Shown piece after piece: positions 1 through 7,846 of a stretch of DNA of 64,000 bases (within the stretch, counting starts at the first letter, position 1; the number at the start of each line of letters is the position of its first letter). The notes beneath the pieces are model-generated. The model searched no databases. It was not told the origin of the DNA and worked only from the letters and a program-made list of their open reading frames with translations. The stretch is taken from assembly GCF_024055605.1 (NCBI RefSeq), contig NZ_JAMXLX010000006.1:186001-250000 (forward strand), given 5' to 3'. The translations under genes were made by a program, and so were the position numbers. The stretch comes from Ciceribacter sichuanensis (GTDB lineage Bacteria > Pseudomonadota > Alphaproteobacteria > Rhizobiales > Rhizobiaceae).

Positions 1-1
1 C

Positions 2-283
2 CGCGTGTTTTCCTCCGCGGAGGAATTTCTGGATTTCGATCCGCGATCCGCGATCGACTGCATGGTCGTGGATGTGAAGATGCCGGGCCTGACCGGCATC
101 GAGCTGCAGGCCGAACTCAACCGTCGCCAGAGCCGCCCGCCGATGATCTTCGTCACCTCCTACGAGGATGAAAGGACGAGGAACACCGCGCTGAACGGCG
201 GTGCGCTGGCGGTTCTGCGCAAGCCCGTCGATATCGGCGCGTTGATCGGGTGCCTGGAAACGGCACTCGGCCCGAGGGGCTGA
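2..283 (+). CDS. Stand-alone response regulator receiver protein (5' truncated)
   Basis: This is the C-terminal part of a CheY-like receiver domain of the FixJ/NarL type; its start lies before the window. The phospho-acceptor Asp sits in the VVDVKMPG segment, the conserved Thr in IFVTSY, and the conserved Lys in RKPVD. The protein stops right after the last receiver helix (LETALGPRG), so no DNA-binding output domain follows. It is therefore probably a single-domain regulator that passes phosphate on or binds a partner protein, acting in the cytoplasm. The cognate kinase is not visible. The family call is secure; the partner is unknown. Confidence 0.85.
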   Translation, partial: RVFSSAEEFLDFDPRSAIDCMVVDVKMPGLTGIELQAELNRRQSRPPMIFVTSYEDERTRNTALNGGALAVLRKPVDIGALIGCLETALGPRG

Positions 284-341
284 GCGTCTCGAAATACGCC
301 TGAACAATACCCATCAACCGGTTTTCCGTCCTTCGTTTTTC

Positions 342-389
342 CGTATTTCCGGACGCAAAGCCGCGACACCCTTTTGCTGAAAATCCTCC
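342..389. repeat. Rhizobial intergenic repeat, copy 1
   Basis: The segment around TTTCCGGACGCAAAGCCG, with a CTTTTGCTGAAAATCC end, closely matches a second segment at 48063-48111 in this window. From memory, this sequence type is common between genes of Agrobacterium and Rhizobium. It lies between the receiver gene and the next small gene. No function is claimed. Confidence 0.55.
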
Positions 390-402
390 AAGGAGAGAAG
401 AC

Positions 403-612
403 ATGCTGTCATTCACGCGCGCAAAACTCTCGGAAGACAACGGGGTGCTTTCCCTGAGCGTCAGCCTTTTCAACCGGCTGTCGAACAGATCCTATACCTT
501 CCGCTGCCAGCTGGAATGCAACGAGCCGATGAAGACGGTCGGAGGCCAGCCATTCGAACGGCCGCTGGAACAGCCATCCCGAGCCGCGATAGCAGCCGTT
601 TCCGAGCGCTGA
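403..612 (+). CDS. Small hypothetical protein, 69 aa
   Basis: I do not recognise this protein. The coding call rests on a strong Shine-Dalgarno (AAGGAGAG) seven to eight bases before the ATG and on a plausible small soluble product. It starts MLSFTRAKL, contains two Cys (CQLECNE) and is basic and polar, with no membrane segment or signal peptide. It follows the receiver gene on the same strand but is separated from it by a repeat, so it probably has its own promoter. It could be a lineage-specific small protein. Confidence 0.55.
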   Translation: MLSFTRAKLSEDNGVLSLSVSLFNRLSNRSYTFRCQLECNEPMKTVGGQPFERPLEQPSRAAIAAVSER

Positions 613-756
613 GGCCGTCCCGCTTCTCACGAAATTCCTGCGATATACCGGGTGACCGGACGCCGGATGTCCGGGGCGAAGCCGTTTGCGGGTGAGACAA
701 GTTCCGTCGGAACGTCGCCAAGTTTTCCGCTGCGAGCCAAAGTGTCCTCTTCTCTC

Positions 757-856
757 ATGCCGGACTTTTTCCGGCATCCAGCGGCGCGATGTCCATCGCG
801 CGGATCTCTTGCGATCGGAGACCTGATCGCGCTGGATCCCGGCTCAGGGCCGGGAT
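757..856. repeat. REP-like palindromic element in the 613-1085 gap
   Basis: The 473-bp gap holds a pair of hairpins that look like the two ends of a rhizobial palindromic repeat. The first is at 757-777 (8-bp arms ATGCCGGA / TCCGGCAT, 5-nt loop) and the second at 836-856 (8-bp arms ATCCCGGC / GCCGGGAT). The interior adds complementary CCAGC..GCGCGAT and ATCGCGCTGG stretches, so the whole block can fold together. I see no credible gene in the rest of the gap. Confidence 0.55.
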
Positions 857-1085
857 GACGACAGCCCATGCACTTCCCCGTCGCAGGATCCAGGTGCAAA
901 AGGGACCCAGCCAGCGGAGATACCAATCCCTTCTCCATCCCGCTTAAACCTTTCGCGCATCGAAACTAGACCTCTGTATAGATGCCGGAATGCCTGCCCG
1001 GACGTAGCCTTTTCTCCAGATCGACGCAGCCTTGCCCCGCCGGGCATGCGTCCGTGAAAGACCACCCTTCACATGGAGCACGGGC

Positions 1086-1553
1086 ATGACTTCCATCCGC
1101 AAACTGGCAGACGACCGGGTTCCATCCGGCATCAGGATCGCAGCCGCCTGCACGCTTTACGCCGTGTTGCTGATCGGCGGCGGCGTCTTTCTCTTCAAGG
1201 CGACGGAGCCGGCGCTTGCGTCTTCCGGGCCGGCCGCATCGGTCATCCCCTTCCGCATTCTGCAGCCGCAGGCGATGCAGCGCCTGACCGGGCTTTCCGA
1301 AACCGCTGACGAGGGCGAATTCCCCGCGAGCGATACCGCATCCATTGCTGATCTGGAAAACAACTCGTGCATCACCGAGCGCGCCGACAGGAAGACCGGC
1401 CGGCACGAGGATTTCGATGCCCGCACCTTCTGCCGCCTCAAGCGCCGGCTGTTCGATGAACAACCGATCGGCCGCGTCGTCCTGCTGGAGCGGGCCTCCT
1501 CCCCGCGCTTTGCTGCGGCTTCGTTGTCGAAGGCCGCATTCACACAGCCCTGA
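1086..1553 (+). CDS. Hypothetical single-pass membrane or exported protein, 155 aa
   Basis: No known family is recognised. The start chosen is ATG 1086, preceded by GGAG at a good distance; the reading frame opens further upstream at 1032 without a better site. A hydrophobic segment at about residues 14-36 (AAACTLYAVLLIGGGVFLF) followed by a small-residue stretch could be an N-terminal anchor or an uncleaved signal. The rest is polar and contains two Cys (NNSCITE, TFCRLK), which could form a disulfide outside the cytoplasm. It stands in a run of small orphan genes. The function is unknown. Confidence 0.5.
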   Translation: MTSIRKLADDRVPSGIRIAAACTLYAVLLIGGGVFLFKATEPALASSGPAASVIPFRILQPQAMQRLTGLSETADEGEFPASDTASIADLENNSCITERADRKTGRHEDFDARTFCRLKRRLFDEQPIGRVVLLERASSPRFAAASLSKAAFTQP

Positions 1554-1586
1554 TCTCCGGTCTCTGCAAAGCAAAGGAGTTTGACG

Positions 1587-1823
1587 ATGGAAACCATCTC
1601 GCAAGGCCCGGTCCCTGCAAACGGAGCCATTGGACGCACAGCGGATACCGGGACGACCGAACTGCAATTCGTCGCGGTGTTCAAGGCTGCGGAATATCAG
1701 GAGGTCAGCCTTTCCTCATGGCCGACCCACACGCCGCCGGCACTTGTGGCGCAGCGCCTCAACATCAGCCTCGAGGATCTCGCGCGGTTTCCGGCGGACC
1801 GGCCCGCCATCACGCCGGGTTGA
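1587..1823 (+). CDS. Small hypothetical protein, 78 aa
   Basis: ATG 1587 has a strong AAGGAG seven bases upstream, which decides it over the TTG two codons earlier. The product is a small acidic soluble protein with no membrane segment or cysteine. The C-terminal part (ALVAQRLNISLEDLARF) resembles a short helix-turn-helix-like stretch, but this is too short to call. It is the third small gene in a row on this strand, 33 bp after the preceding stop, so the two may be co-transcribed. No function is assigned. Confidence 0.5.
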   Translation: METISQGPVPANGAIGRTADTGTTELQFVAVFKAAEYQEVSLSSWPTHTPPALVAQRLNISLEDLARFPADRPAITPG

Positions 1824-1932
1824 ACCTTCACATGCCTTCATCACCGGCGTTGCGACAGGATCGGACGCCGGCCTTTTCCCTTAAGACAAGTTCCCCTCAA
1901 AAAGGCTTCGGACGAAGCCGGGCAGAAAGATC

Positions 1933-3171
1933 ATGGATATCAACACAACACACCACCAGCCCGCGCAGGGCCAGCACGAACAGGGCCACCACGCCCCGGC
2001 CGGTCTCGGTACGGCGACGCTCTACGCCATGGCGGTCGCCAGCGGCATCGCGGTCGCCAATATCTACTACAACCAGCCGATGCTCGGCATCATCGAGAAG
2101 GATCTCGGCCAGACCTCGGTGACCGGCCTGATCCCGACCGCAACGCAGCTCGGCTATGCGCTCGGTCTCTTCTTCCTGCTGCCGCTCGGCGATATCGTTC
2201 ACCGACGCAAGCTCATCATCGGCCAGTTCGTTATCCTCGCGGCCGCCCTTGCAATCGCCGCGATTGCGCCGTCCGCATGGTTCCTGGTCGGGGCTTCCCT
2301 GCTGGTCGGCGCGAGCGCGACGGTTGCGCAGCAGATTGTGCCCTTCGCGGCAACGCTTGCAACGCCTGAAAGACGCGGCTCCACCATCGGCACGGTGATG
2401 GCCGGCGTTCTCTCCGGCATTCTCTTCAGTCGGACATTATCAGGCTTCGTCGGCGAGCATGCGGGCTGGCGGGAAATGTTCTGGATCAGCGTTCCGCTGG
2501 CGCTCATGGCGGCCGTTCTGATGTTCTTTTCGCTGCCCGACCACCGGCCGACATCGAGGATGTACTATCGCAACGCCCTCATCTCGCTCGCCCATCTCTG
2601 GCGCGGCCAGAGGCAACTGCGCTCGGCTTCGCTGATGCAGGCCGCGCTGTTCGGCTCGTTTACCGCCTTCTGGACAATCCTCGCCTTCTACCTGCAGACG
2701 CCGCGCTTCAACCTCGGGGCTGATGTCGCCGGTCTCTTCGGTATCGTCGGAGCCGTCGGCGTGTTCGCGGCACCACTCGCCGGCCGGATGGCGGATCGTC
2801 GCGGTCCGCATTTCGTGGTCTCGGCCGGCGTGGTGCTCACGCTCCTCTCCTGGGTGATCTTCGGCGTCTGGGGTTCGCTTGCGGCGCTGGTCATCGGCGT
2901 CATCGTCCTCGATTTCGGCGTCCAGAGCACGCTCGTTTCCAACCAGCACATCGTCTATGCGCTCGATCCGGAGGCCCGCAGCCGGCTGAACACGATCTTC
3001 ATGACGGCGATGTTCCTCGGCGGTGCGGCCGGTGCTGCCCTCGCCACCTTCGCCTGGGGGCATGCCGGCTGGGCGGGCGTCAGCCTGCTGGGCGCGCTGC
3101 TTGCCCTTCTCGCGCTGGTGATCCGGCTCCTCGACCGTCGTGTCGCCGTTGCCGTAGCTGCCGGCAAGTAG
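1933..3171 (+). CDS. MFS transporter
   Basis: A 412-residue inner-membrane transporter of the major facilitator superfamily with about 12 hydrophobic segments. The loop motif GDIVHRRK (86-93) is the usual inter-helix 2-3 signature, and AGRMADRRGP repeats it in the second half. The sequence NIYYNQPML in the first helix is typical of the YgaY/NepI-like drug and metabolite exporters. The N-terminus has an unusual His/Gln-rich tail (residues 7-20) before the first helix. The gene is followed 9 bp later by a flavin monooxygenase, so the pair probably handles the same compound. Whether it imports or exports cannot be told from sequence. Confidence 0.85.
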   Translation: MDINTTHHQPAQGQHEQGHHAPAGLGTATLYAMAVASGIAVANIYYNQPMLGIIEKDLGQTSVTGLIPTATQLGYALGLFFLLPLGDIVHRRKLIIGQFVILAAALAIAAIAPSAWFLVGASLLVGASATVAQQIVPFAATLATPERRGSTIGTVMAGVLSGILFSRTLSGFVGEHAGWREMFWISVPLALMAAVLMFFSLPDHRPTSRMYYRNALISLAHLWRGQRQLRSASLMQAALFGSFTAFWTILAFYLQTPRFNLGADVAGLFGIVGAVGVFAAPLAGRMADRRGPHFVVSAGVVLTLLSWVIFGVWGSLAALVIGVIVLDFGVQSTLVSNQHIVYALDPEARSRLNTIFMTAMFLGGAAGAALATFAWGHAGWAGVSLLGALLALLALVIRLLDRRVAVAVAAGK

Positions 3172-3180
3172 GAGGATGCG

Positions 3181-4293
3181 ATGAAACCGCTGACCATCCG
3201 CATTGCCGGCGGCTCGCTTGCCGGCCTCTTCACCGCCATCCTCCTGCAGAAGGACGGCCACGATGTGAAGATCTATGAACGCTCGTCTTCCGGACTGGCC
3301 GGAAGGGGGGCGGGTCTCGTGCCCCAGGCCGAACTGTTCCATGTCCTGCGCGAGATCGGCTGCGAACATGTCGCCCGCATCGGCGTGGTGGCAAAGGAAC
3401 GCATCTATTTCGACGCGGCAGGCGGCATCGCCCAGGTCGTCGCCATGCCGCAGATGCAGGTTTCCTGGGACTATCTGTTCGAGAGCGTCCATTCCCGGCT
3501 CTCTGCGGACAGCTACATCCTCGGCCGGCATGTCGAGGCGGTCCATGAGGACGAGGACGGGGTGACGCTTTCCTTCCCCGATGGAACGCGGGAACGGGCC
3601 GACCTCGTGATCGGTGCCGATGGCATAGGTTCGGCGGTCCGTGGTAGCCTCAATCGAGACGCCGCCAATTCCTTTGCCGGCTATGTGGCGTGGCGCGGGC
3701 TGGTGCCCGAGACCGCCCTGCCGGAAGAGGCATCCGTTCTGCTTGATCGCTTCGCCTTCTATGTCGCGCCGGGCATCCACGCGCTTGGCTATCTCGTTCC
3801 CGGCCCGCATGGCGAAATGCAGGTAGGGCAGCGCCGCTACAACTGGGTCTGGTATCGCCCGACGCCTGCGGAAAAGCTTGCCGCCGCCTTCACCGGCAAG
3901 GACGGAAGGCGCTTCGAGCATTCGCTGCCGCGCGGCGAGCTTTCCGACGAACGCCGCGCCTTGCTGCGCCACGATGCCTTCGACCGGCTGCCGCCGCCCT
4001 TTGCCCTTGCCATCGAAACCGAGGACAATCCCTCGATACAGGGCATTTTCGACTATGAGGCGGAGTGGATGGCATCGGGACGCCTGGCTCTCGTGGGCGA
4101 CGCCGCCTTTGTCGTGCGGCCGCATACGGCCATGGGTGTTTCCAAGGCCGCCGGCGATGCCATTGCGCTGCGCGCCGCGCTTAAGGGAACGGACGACCTT
4201 TCGGCCGCCCTGTCGCGATACCAGCGCGATCGCTGGGCGGTCGGCAAGGAAATCGCCGCCTATGGCCGCAGGCTGGCGGCTTCTGCCTTGTAG
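3181..4293 (+). CDS. FAD-dependent aromatic/heterocycle monooxygenase (DHP hydroxylase-like)
   Basis: A 370-aa group A flavin monooxygenase. It has an N-terminal FAD Rossmann motif (RIAGGSLAGL, 7-16), the DG motif (VIGADGIGSAVR, about 143-154) and the GD motif (LVGDAAF). The blocks GAGLVPQAE, AGYVAWRG and VRPHTAMG with SKAAGDA are laid out as in 2,6-dihydroxypyridine 3-hydroxylase, and more loosely as in salicylate hydroxylase and the urate hydroxylase HpxO. The reaction would be NAD(P)H-dependent ring hydroxylation in the cytoplasm. The GGAGG site fits ATG 3181. It forms a two-gene unit with the upstream MFS gene and converges on allE. The substrate, probably an N-heterocycle, is inferred. 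Confidence 0.8.
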   Translation: MKPLTIRIAGGSLAGLFTAILLQKDGHDVKIYERSSSGLAGRGAGLVPQAELFHVLREIGCEHVARIGVVAKERIYFDAAGGIAQVVAMPQMQVSWDYLFESVHSRLSADSYILGRHVEAVHEDEDGVTLSFPDGTRERADLVIGADGIGSAVRGSLNRDAANSFAGYVAWRGLVPETALPEEASVLLDRFAFYVAPGIHALGYLVPGPHGEMQVGQRRYNWVWYRPTPAEKLAAAFTGKDGRRFEHSLPRGELSDERRALLRHDAFDRLPPPFALAIETEDNPSIQGIFDYEAEWMASGRLALVGDAAFVVRPHTAMGVSKAAGDAIALRAALKGTDDLSAALSRYQRDRWAVGKEIAAYGRRLAASAL

Positions 4294-4305
4294 CCGGCTC
4301 GTGCT

Positions 4306-4326
4306 CCCGGCATTTCCATTGCCGGG
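4306..4326. terminator. Small hairpin between convergent genes
   Basis: A 7-bp stem CCCGGCA / TGCCGGG with a 7-nt loop lies between the convergent monooxygenase and allE genes. There is no clear T-run on either strand, so it is only a weak candidate terminator. Confidence 0.35.
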
Positions 4327-4370
4327 AAAATGGTGTCGTACCCTGCCGGATCGGCAGAGATCTCTTGCGA

Positions 4371-5210
4371 TCAGAGGAGATCCGGGTGGCGGTTGACATC
4401 CTTGTAGAGCAGGTAGCGGAAGCGGCCGGGGCCGCCGGCATAGCAGGCCTGCGGGCAGAAGGCGCGCAGCCACATGTAGTCGCCGGCTTCCACCTCGACC
4501 CAGTCCTGGTTCAGCCGGTAGACGGCCTTGCCTTCGAGCACATAGAGTCCGTGCTCCATGATGTGGGTTTCCATGAACGGGATGATTGCGCCCGGCTCGA
4601 AGGTGACGATGTTGAGATGCATGTCGTAGCGCACGTCGGCCGGATCGATGAAGCGGGTCGTCGCCCACTTGCCGTCGGTATCGGGCATCGCATGCATGAC
4701 GCACTCGTCTTCATGGGTGAAGATGGCCGGCGGCGGCTCGAGGCCTTCGACCACCTTGAAGGCCTTGCGGATCCAGTGGAAGCGGATCGGCGCATCGCTG
4801 TCATTGCGGAATGTCCACGCAGCACCGGCGGGCAGATAGGCGAAGGAGCCGGTGCGCAGCGCATGGTCCTTGCCGTCATAGCTGATCGTGCCATTGCCGT
4901 CGACGACGAAGATGCCGGCTTCGGCGCGGATATCCGGTTCGGGCTTCACGCTGCCGCCGCCCGGCGTCACTTCCATGATGTACTGCGCGAAGGTCTCGGC
5001 AAAGCCGCTCAAGGGGCGCGAGATGATCCAGGCGCGGGTGCCCTCCCAATGGGGAAGGACGCTGGTGACGATGTCGCTCATCACGGTCTTCGGGATCACC
5101 GCGTAAGCCGTGGTGAACACGGCCTTGCTGGAAAGCGTCTGGGTCTGCGGCGGCAGGCCGCCGACATCAGAGAAATAGGGGCTGTTGGTCATCATGTCGT
5201 CCGATAGCAT
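4371..5210 (-). CDS. allE: (S)-ureidoglycine aminohydrolase (bicupin)
   Basis: This bicupin of 279 aa matches AllE/YlbA/UGHY, which releases ammonia from (S)-ureidoglycine to give (S)-ureidoglycolate in allantoin breakdown. The N-terminal cupin has a GIFVVDGNG segment. The C-terminal metal-binding cupin has the family blocks ETHIMEHGLYVLEGKAVYRL and GDYMWLRAFCPQACY and ends with YKDVNRHPDL, very like the E. coli protein. The His/Glu ligands for Mn lie in the ETHIMEHG stretch. The start is uncertain: Met6 or Met7 would also work and no start has a strong ribosome site. No other allantoin gene is in the window. Its neighbour is a heterocycle hydroxylase, which fits purine or ureide nitrogen salvage. 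Confidence 0.9.
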   Translation of the reverse strand: MLSDDMMTNSPYFSDVGGLPPQTQTLSSKAVFTTAYAVIPKTVMSDIVTSVLPHWEGTRAWIISRPLSGFAETFAQYIMEVTPGGGSVKPEPDIRAEAGIFVVDGNGTISYDGKDHALRTGSFAYLPAGAAWTFRNDSDAPIRFHWIRKAFKVVEGLEPPPAIFTHEDECVMHAMPDTDGKWATTRFIDPADVRYDMHLNIVTFEPGAIIPFMETHIMEHGLYVLEGKAVYRLNQDWVEVEAGDYMWLRAFCPQACYAGGPGRFRYLLYKDVNRHPDLL

Positions 5211-5306
5211 TTGTCTCGCTGTTTAATTCGCCAATTCGGCGGCGATGTCCATGCCAATGTTTTGCGATTTCGATGGGTGACAACGCAAGGACCGGTCAAA
5301 ACGGAA

Positions 5307-5334
5307 CCACCGGCGTCGTGTCGGACGCCGGTGG
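5307..5334 (-). terminator. Rho-independent-type terminator of the alcohol dehydrogenase gene
   Basis: A perfect 11-bp stem CCACCGGCGTC / GACGCCGGTGG with a 6-nt loop lies 34 bp after the dehydrogenase stop. On the minus strand it is followed by TTCCGTTTTG, a moderately T-rich tail. Confidence 0.65.
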
Positions 5335-5367
5335 CTGTTTCGGTATGCTTCAGGTATCCGGCAGATC

Positions 5368-6405
5368 TCAGGCCGCGAGAATGACCTTCATCGCCTTTTC
5401 GCGGGCGGCATTGCCGAAGACTTCGTAGGCGTCGAGGATCTCGTCGAGCGCGAAGCGATGGGTGATCAGCTTGCTCGGGTCGAACTTGCCGGCCTCCACC
5501 GTCTTCAACAGCATCGGTGTGGTGTTGGTGTTCACTAGGCCCATCGAGATGTTGATGTTCTTGATCCACAGATCCTCGATGTGAAGCTCCACCGGCTTGC
5601 CGTGGACACCGACATTGGCGATCTTGCCGCCGGCCGAGACGATCTTCTGGCAGATATCGAAGGTGGCGGGCACGCCCACGGCCTCGATCGCCACATCGAC
5701 GCCGCGTCCGTCCGTCATTGCCAGAACCTGCGCGGCAGCGTCTTCCGCGCCGACCTGCACCGTATCGGTGGCGCCGAACTGGCGGGCGAGCGCCAGACGC
5801 GCCGGGTCCATGTCGATCATCACGATCTTGCCCGGCGAATAGAACTGCGCGGTGAGCAGCGCCGACATGCCGACCGGACCGGCGCCGACGATGGCGACCG
5901 TATCACCCGGCTTCACGCCGCCCGCCTGAACGCCGATTTCCAGACCCGTCGGCAGGATGTCGGAGAGCATGACGAGTGCTTCCTCGTCCGCCCCGGCCGG
6001 GATCGGATAAAGCGAGTTGTCGCCATGGCGGATGCGGACATATTCGGCCTGCGTGCCATCGACCGTATGGCCGAGCTGCCAGCCGCCGTCGTCGCAATGG
6101 GAATAAAGCTGCCGCTTGCAGTTCGGGCAGGAACCGCAGGAGGTGATACAGGAAATCAGGACGGGATCGCCCTTCTTGAAGTTGCGGACTGCGCTGCCGA
6201 CCTCATCGACGATGCCGACGCCTTCATGGCCGAGCGTGCGTCCCTCGGTAACGGTCGGTACGTCACCCTTCAGGATATGCAGGTCGCTGCCGCAGATGGT
6301 CGTCTTCGTGATCTTCACGATGACATCGGTCGGTTCCTGCACGATCGGCTTGGGCTTCTCGACCCAGTCTTTCTTGCCCGGTCCGTTATAGACAAGCGCT
6401 TTCAT
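5368..6405 (-). CDS. Zinc-dependent alcohol dehydrogenase (MDR family)
   Basis: A 345-aa medium-chain dehydrogenase that oxidises an alcohol with NAD(P). Catalytic zinc ligands are Cys38 (ICGSDLH) and the His60-Glu61 pair (LGHEG). The structural zinc site has four cysteines at 90, 93, 96 and 104 (SCGSCPNC...SHC). The nucleotide fold carries VAIVGAGPVGMS. The start at 6405 is set by a GGAGG site and by the family N-terminus MKALVYNGPG; an in-frame extension to 6552 has no support. It resembles isopropanol/2,3-butanediol-type dehydrogenases, but the substrate is not clear. It lies downstream of an AraC gene on the same strand, which probably controls it. Confidence 0.85.
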   Translation of the reverse strand: MKALVYNGPGKKDWVEKPKPIVQEPTDVIVKITKTTICGSDLHILKGDVPTVTEGRTLGHEGVGIVDEVGSAVRNFKKGDPVLISCITSCGSCPNCKRQLYSHCDDGGWQLGHTVDGTQAEYVRIRHGDNSLYPIPAGADEEALVMLSDILPTGLEIGVQAGGVKPGDTVAIVGAGPVGMSALLTAQFYSPGKIVMIDMDPARLALARQFGATDTVQVGAEDAAAQVLAMTDGRGVDVAIEAVGVPATFDICQKIVSAGGKIANVGVHGKPVELHIEDLWIKNINISMGLVNTNTTPMLLKTVEAGKFDPSKLITHRFALDEILDAYEVFGNAAREKAMKVILAA

Positions 6406-6442
6406 CAGATCCTCCCTAGGGGGCATGCCCCTCAGCATGATA

Positions 6443-6457
6443 TTGCAAAGATTGCAC
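6443..6457. promoter_or_regulatory. Candidate operator ahead of the alcohol dehydrogenase
   Basis: TTGCAAAGATTGCAC is a dyad (TGCAA / TTGCA), and it also reads as a direct repeat of ATTGCA with a 9-bp period, the form AraC regulators often bind. It lies about 40 bp upstream of the dehydrogenase start, inside the 294-bp gap to the AraC gene. A near-identical 15-mer occurs at 51430-51444. The function is inferred. Confidence 0.4.
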
Positions 6458-6699
6458 AAACCGGTCTCCTGTCCGGATGGTGGAGTGCGAAACGACACCC
6501 GCAGCCACCATAGCCAACGGGGAGGATCGCCGCTGGCTGGGCTTTGCTCCATTACGGAAGCGGATGATCGAAAACGGAAGCAATTGGCTGACGAGGCAAA
6601 TCCACCGCCGCAACGGAGCGATGCTCGCCGTTCACAGAAACGGCGATTTCGGGAGGTCAGGAAATGCGGGGCGTCAGGCCCCGTTCGGCCCCCTGTCGG

Positions 6700-7725
6700 T
6701 CAGCTTGCCGGGAGCTTGGCCGGGCGGTTGCGCAGCGTCTGGTAAGGGCTTTCACCGAAGCGCTGGCGGTAGCTCGTGGCCATGGCGTTGAGGTTCACAT
6801 AGCCCCGCGCAAGCCCGATCGAGGAGACGGTTTCGCCGGGGGGCGCTTCCTCCAGAGCCTTGCGCAGGCCGTCGAGACGGCGTGCCGTCAGGTAATCGTG
6901 CGGCGTGATACCGCGAAACCGCCTAAAGCCATCGGAAAGGCTGCGGGCGGAAATGCCGACCTCTGCGGCGATTTCGATCACCGAGAGGCCCTCATGCGCC
7001 CGTTCCTCCATCAGCCGTTCGGCCTCGCGCACATATCTGGGTGCTGCGCCGCGCGCACCGGTATCGAGGTTGAGGCCGGAGCATTCGGCCCAGCCGCGCA
7101 GCAGTTCGAGGCACAGCGTTTCCTCGATGCGTTTTTCGATCAGCGGGCTGGCGATGCGGTCGTTGCGGGCATCGACGGAACGCGTCGCATATTCCACCAG
7201 AGACAGCCAGGCGGATTGCCCCCGGCCGAAGAGAAGGCGTTTCTTCCAGAGGTCGTCTTCGGGCACGAAGCCATACCAACGCTGCGCCGTTTCCTCCATC
7301 AGGCTGTGGGGAATGGTCAGGTTGAACTGCAGGTCGTCGCCATTGGCGACATTCCAGTAGTCCGTGCGGCTGCAATCGACCACATAGCTGTCACCGGGCT
7401 GCGTATCGATGCTGGCGCCGTCGGCGAGCGGATGGCGCACGCTGCCCCGCATGGTATTGACGACGATGATATTGCCCGAGGACGGATCGAATTCATCGGC
7501 CTTCGTCGGCACGCCGAAGCAGAAGCGGCTGAGGACGATCCGGCCGATCGAAAGCGTGCGCAAGGTTGCGTTCGGGTCCGCTCCCTTGACGAGTGGCCTC
7601 GCCGCCAGCGGCATGTAGACCCTGTTGCAGAACGCGTTGACCTCAGCCCACTCCCGGGAAGCATTCAGTTTTCCGTTCAGGAGCGGCTGGCCCTGCGCAT
7701 CGTAGACCAGCGCATTTTCCAGCAT
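6700..7725 (-). CDS. AraC-family transcriptional regulator
   Basis: A 341-aa regulator. The N-terminal ~220 residues look like the AraC_binding_2 type sensor found in XylS/FeaR-like activators, with a PGDSYVVDCS segment. The C-terminal ~100 residues hold the double helix-turn-helix (SVIEIAAEVGISARSLSDGFRRFRGITPHDYL, then a second helix pair ending FGESPYQTLRNRP). The start at 7725 is chosen for the GGAGGAGG site. The nearest likely target is the alcohol dehydrogenase gene downstream, whose promoter region carries a repeated TTGCA motif. A small GC hairpin (6667-6683) follows the stop. Confidence 0.85.
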   Translation of the reverse strand: MLENALVYDAQGQPLLNGKLNASREWAEVNAFCNRVYMPLAARPLVKGADPNATLRTLSIGRIVLSRFCFGVPTKADEFDPSSGNIIVVNTMRGSVRHPLADGASIDTQPGDSYVVDCSRTDYWNVANGDDLQFNLTIPHSLMEETAQRWYGFVPEDDLWKKRLLFGRGQSAWLSLVEYATRSVDARNDRIASPLIEKRIEETLCLELLRGWAECSGLNLDTGARGAAPRYVREAERLMEERAHEGLSVIEIAAEVGISARSLSDGFRRFRGITPHDYLTARRLDGLRKALEEAPPGETVSSIGLARGYVNLNAMATSYRQRFGESPYQTLRNRPAKLPAS

Positions 7726-7846
7726 TCGAGCATCCTCCTCCAGATACCGCCGGCATTGTGCCCGGAAGTGTGGAGATTGCAATTGGCAGATTGAAGCATG
7801 CGACGCCCGCTTCCGATCCTCGGGCGGGATCGGCGAGGTTTTCTGT

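Noticed and set aside
652..858. Small plus-strand frame in the 613-1085 gap
   Set aside because: It lies across the palindromic repeat, has no ribosome site and its product follows the repeat sequence.
2440..4704. Very long minus-strand open frame (754 codons)
   Set aside because: It runs opposite the MFS and monooxygenase genes, which have clear family motifs. The translation is Arg/Gly/His-rich with no recognisable domain, typical of an antisense frame in GC-rich DNA.
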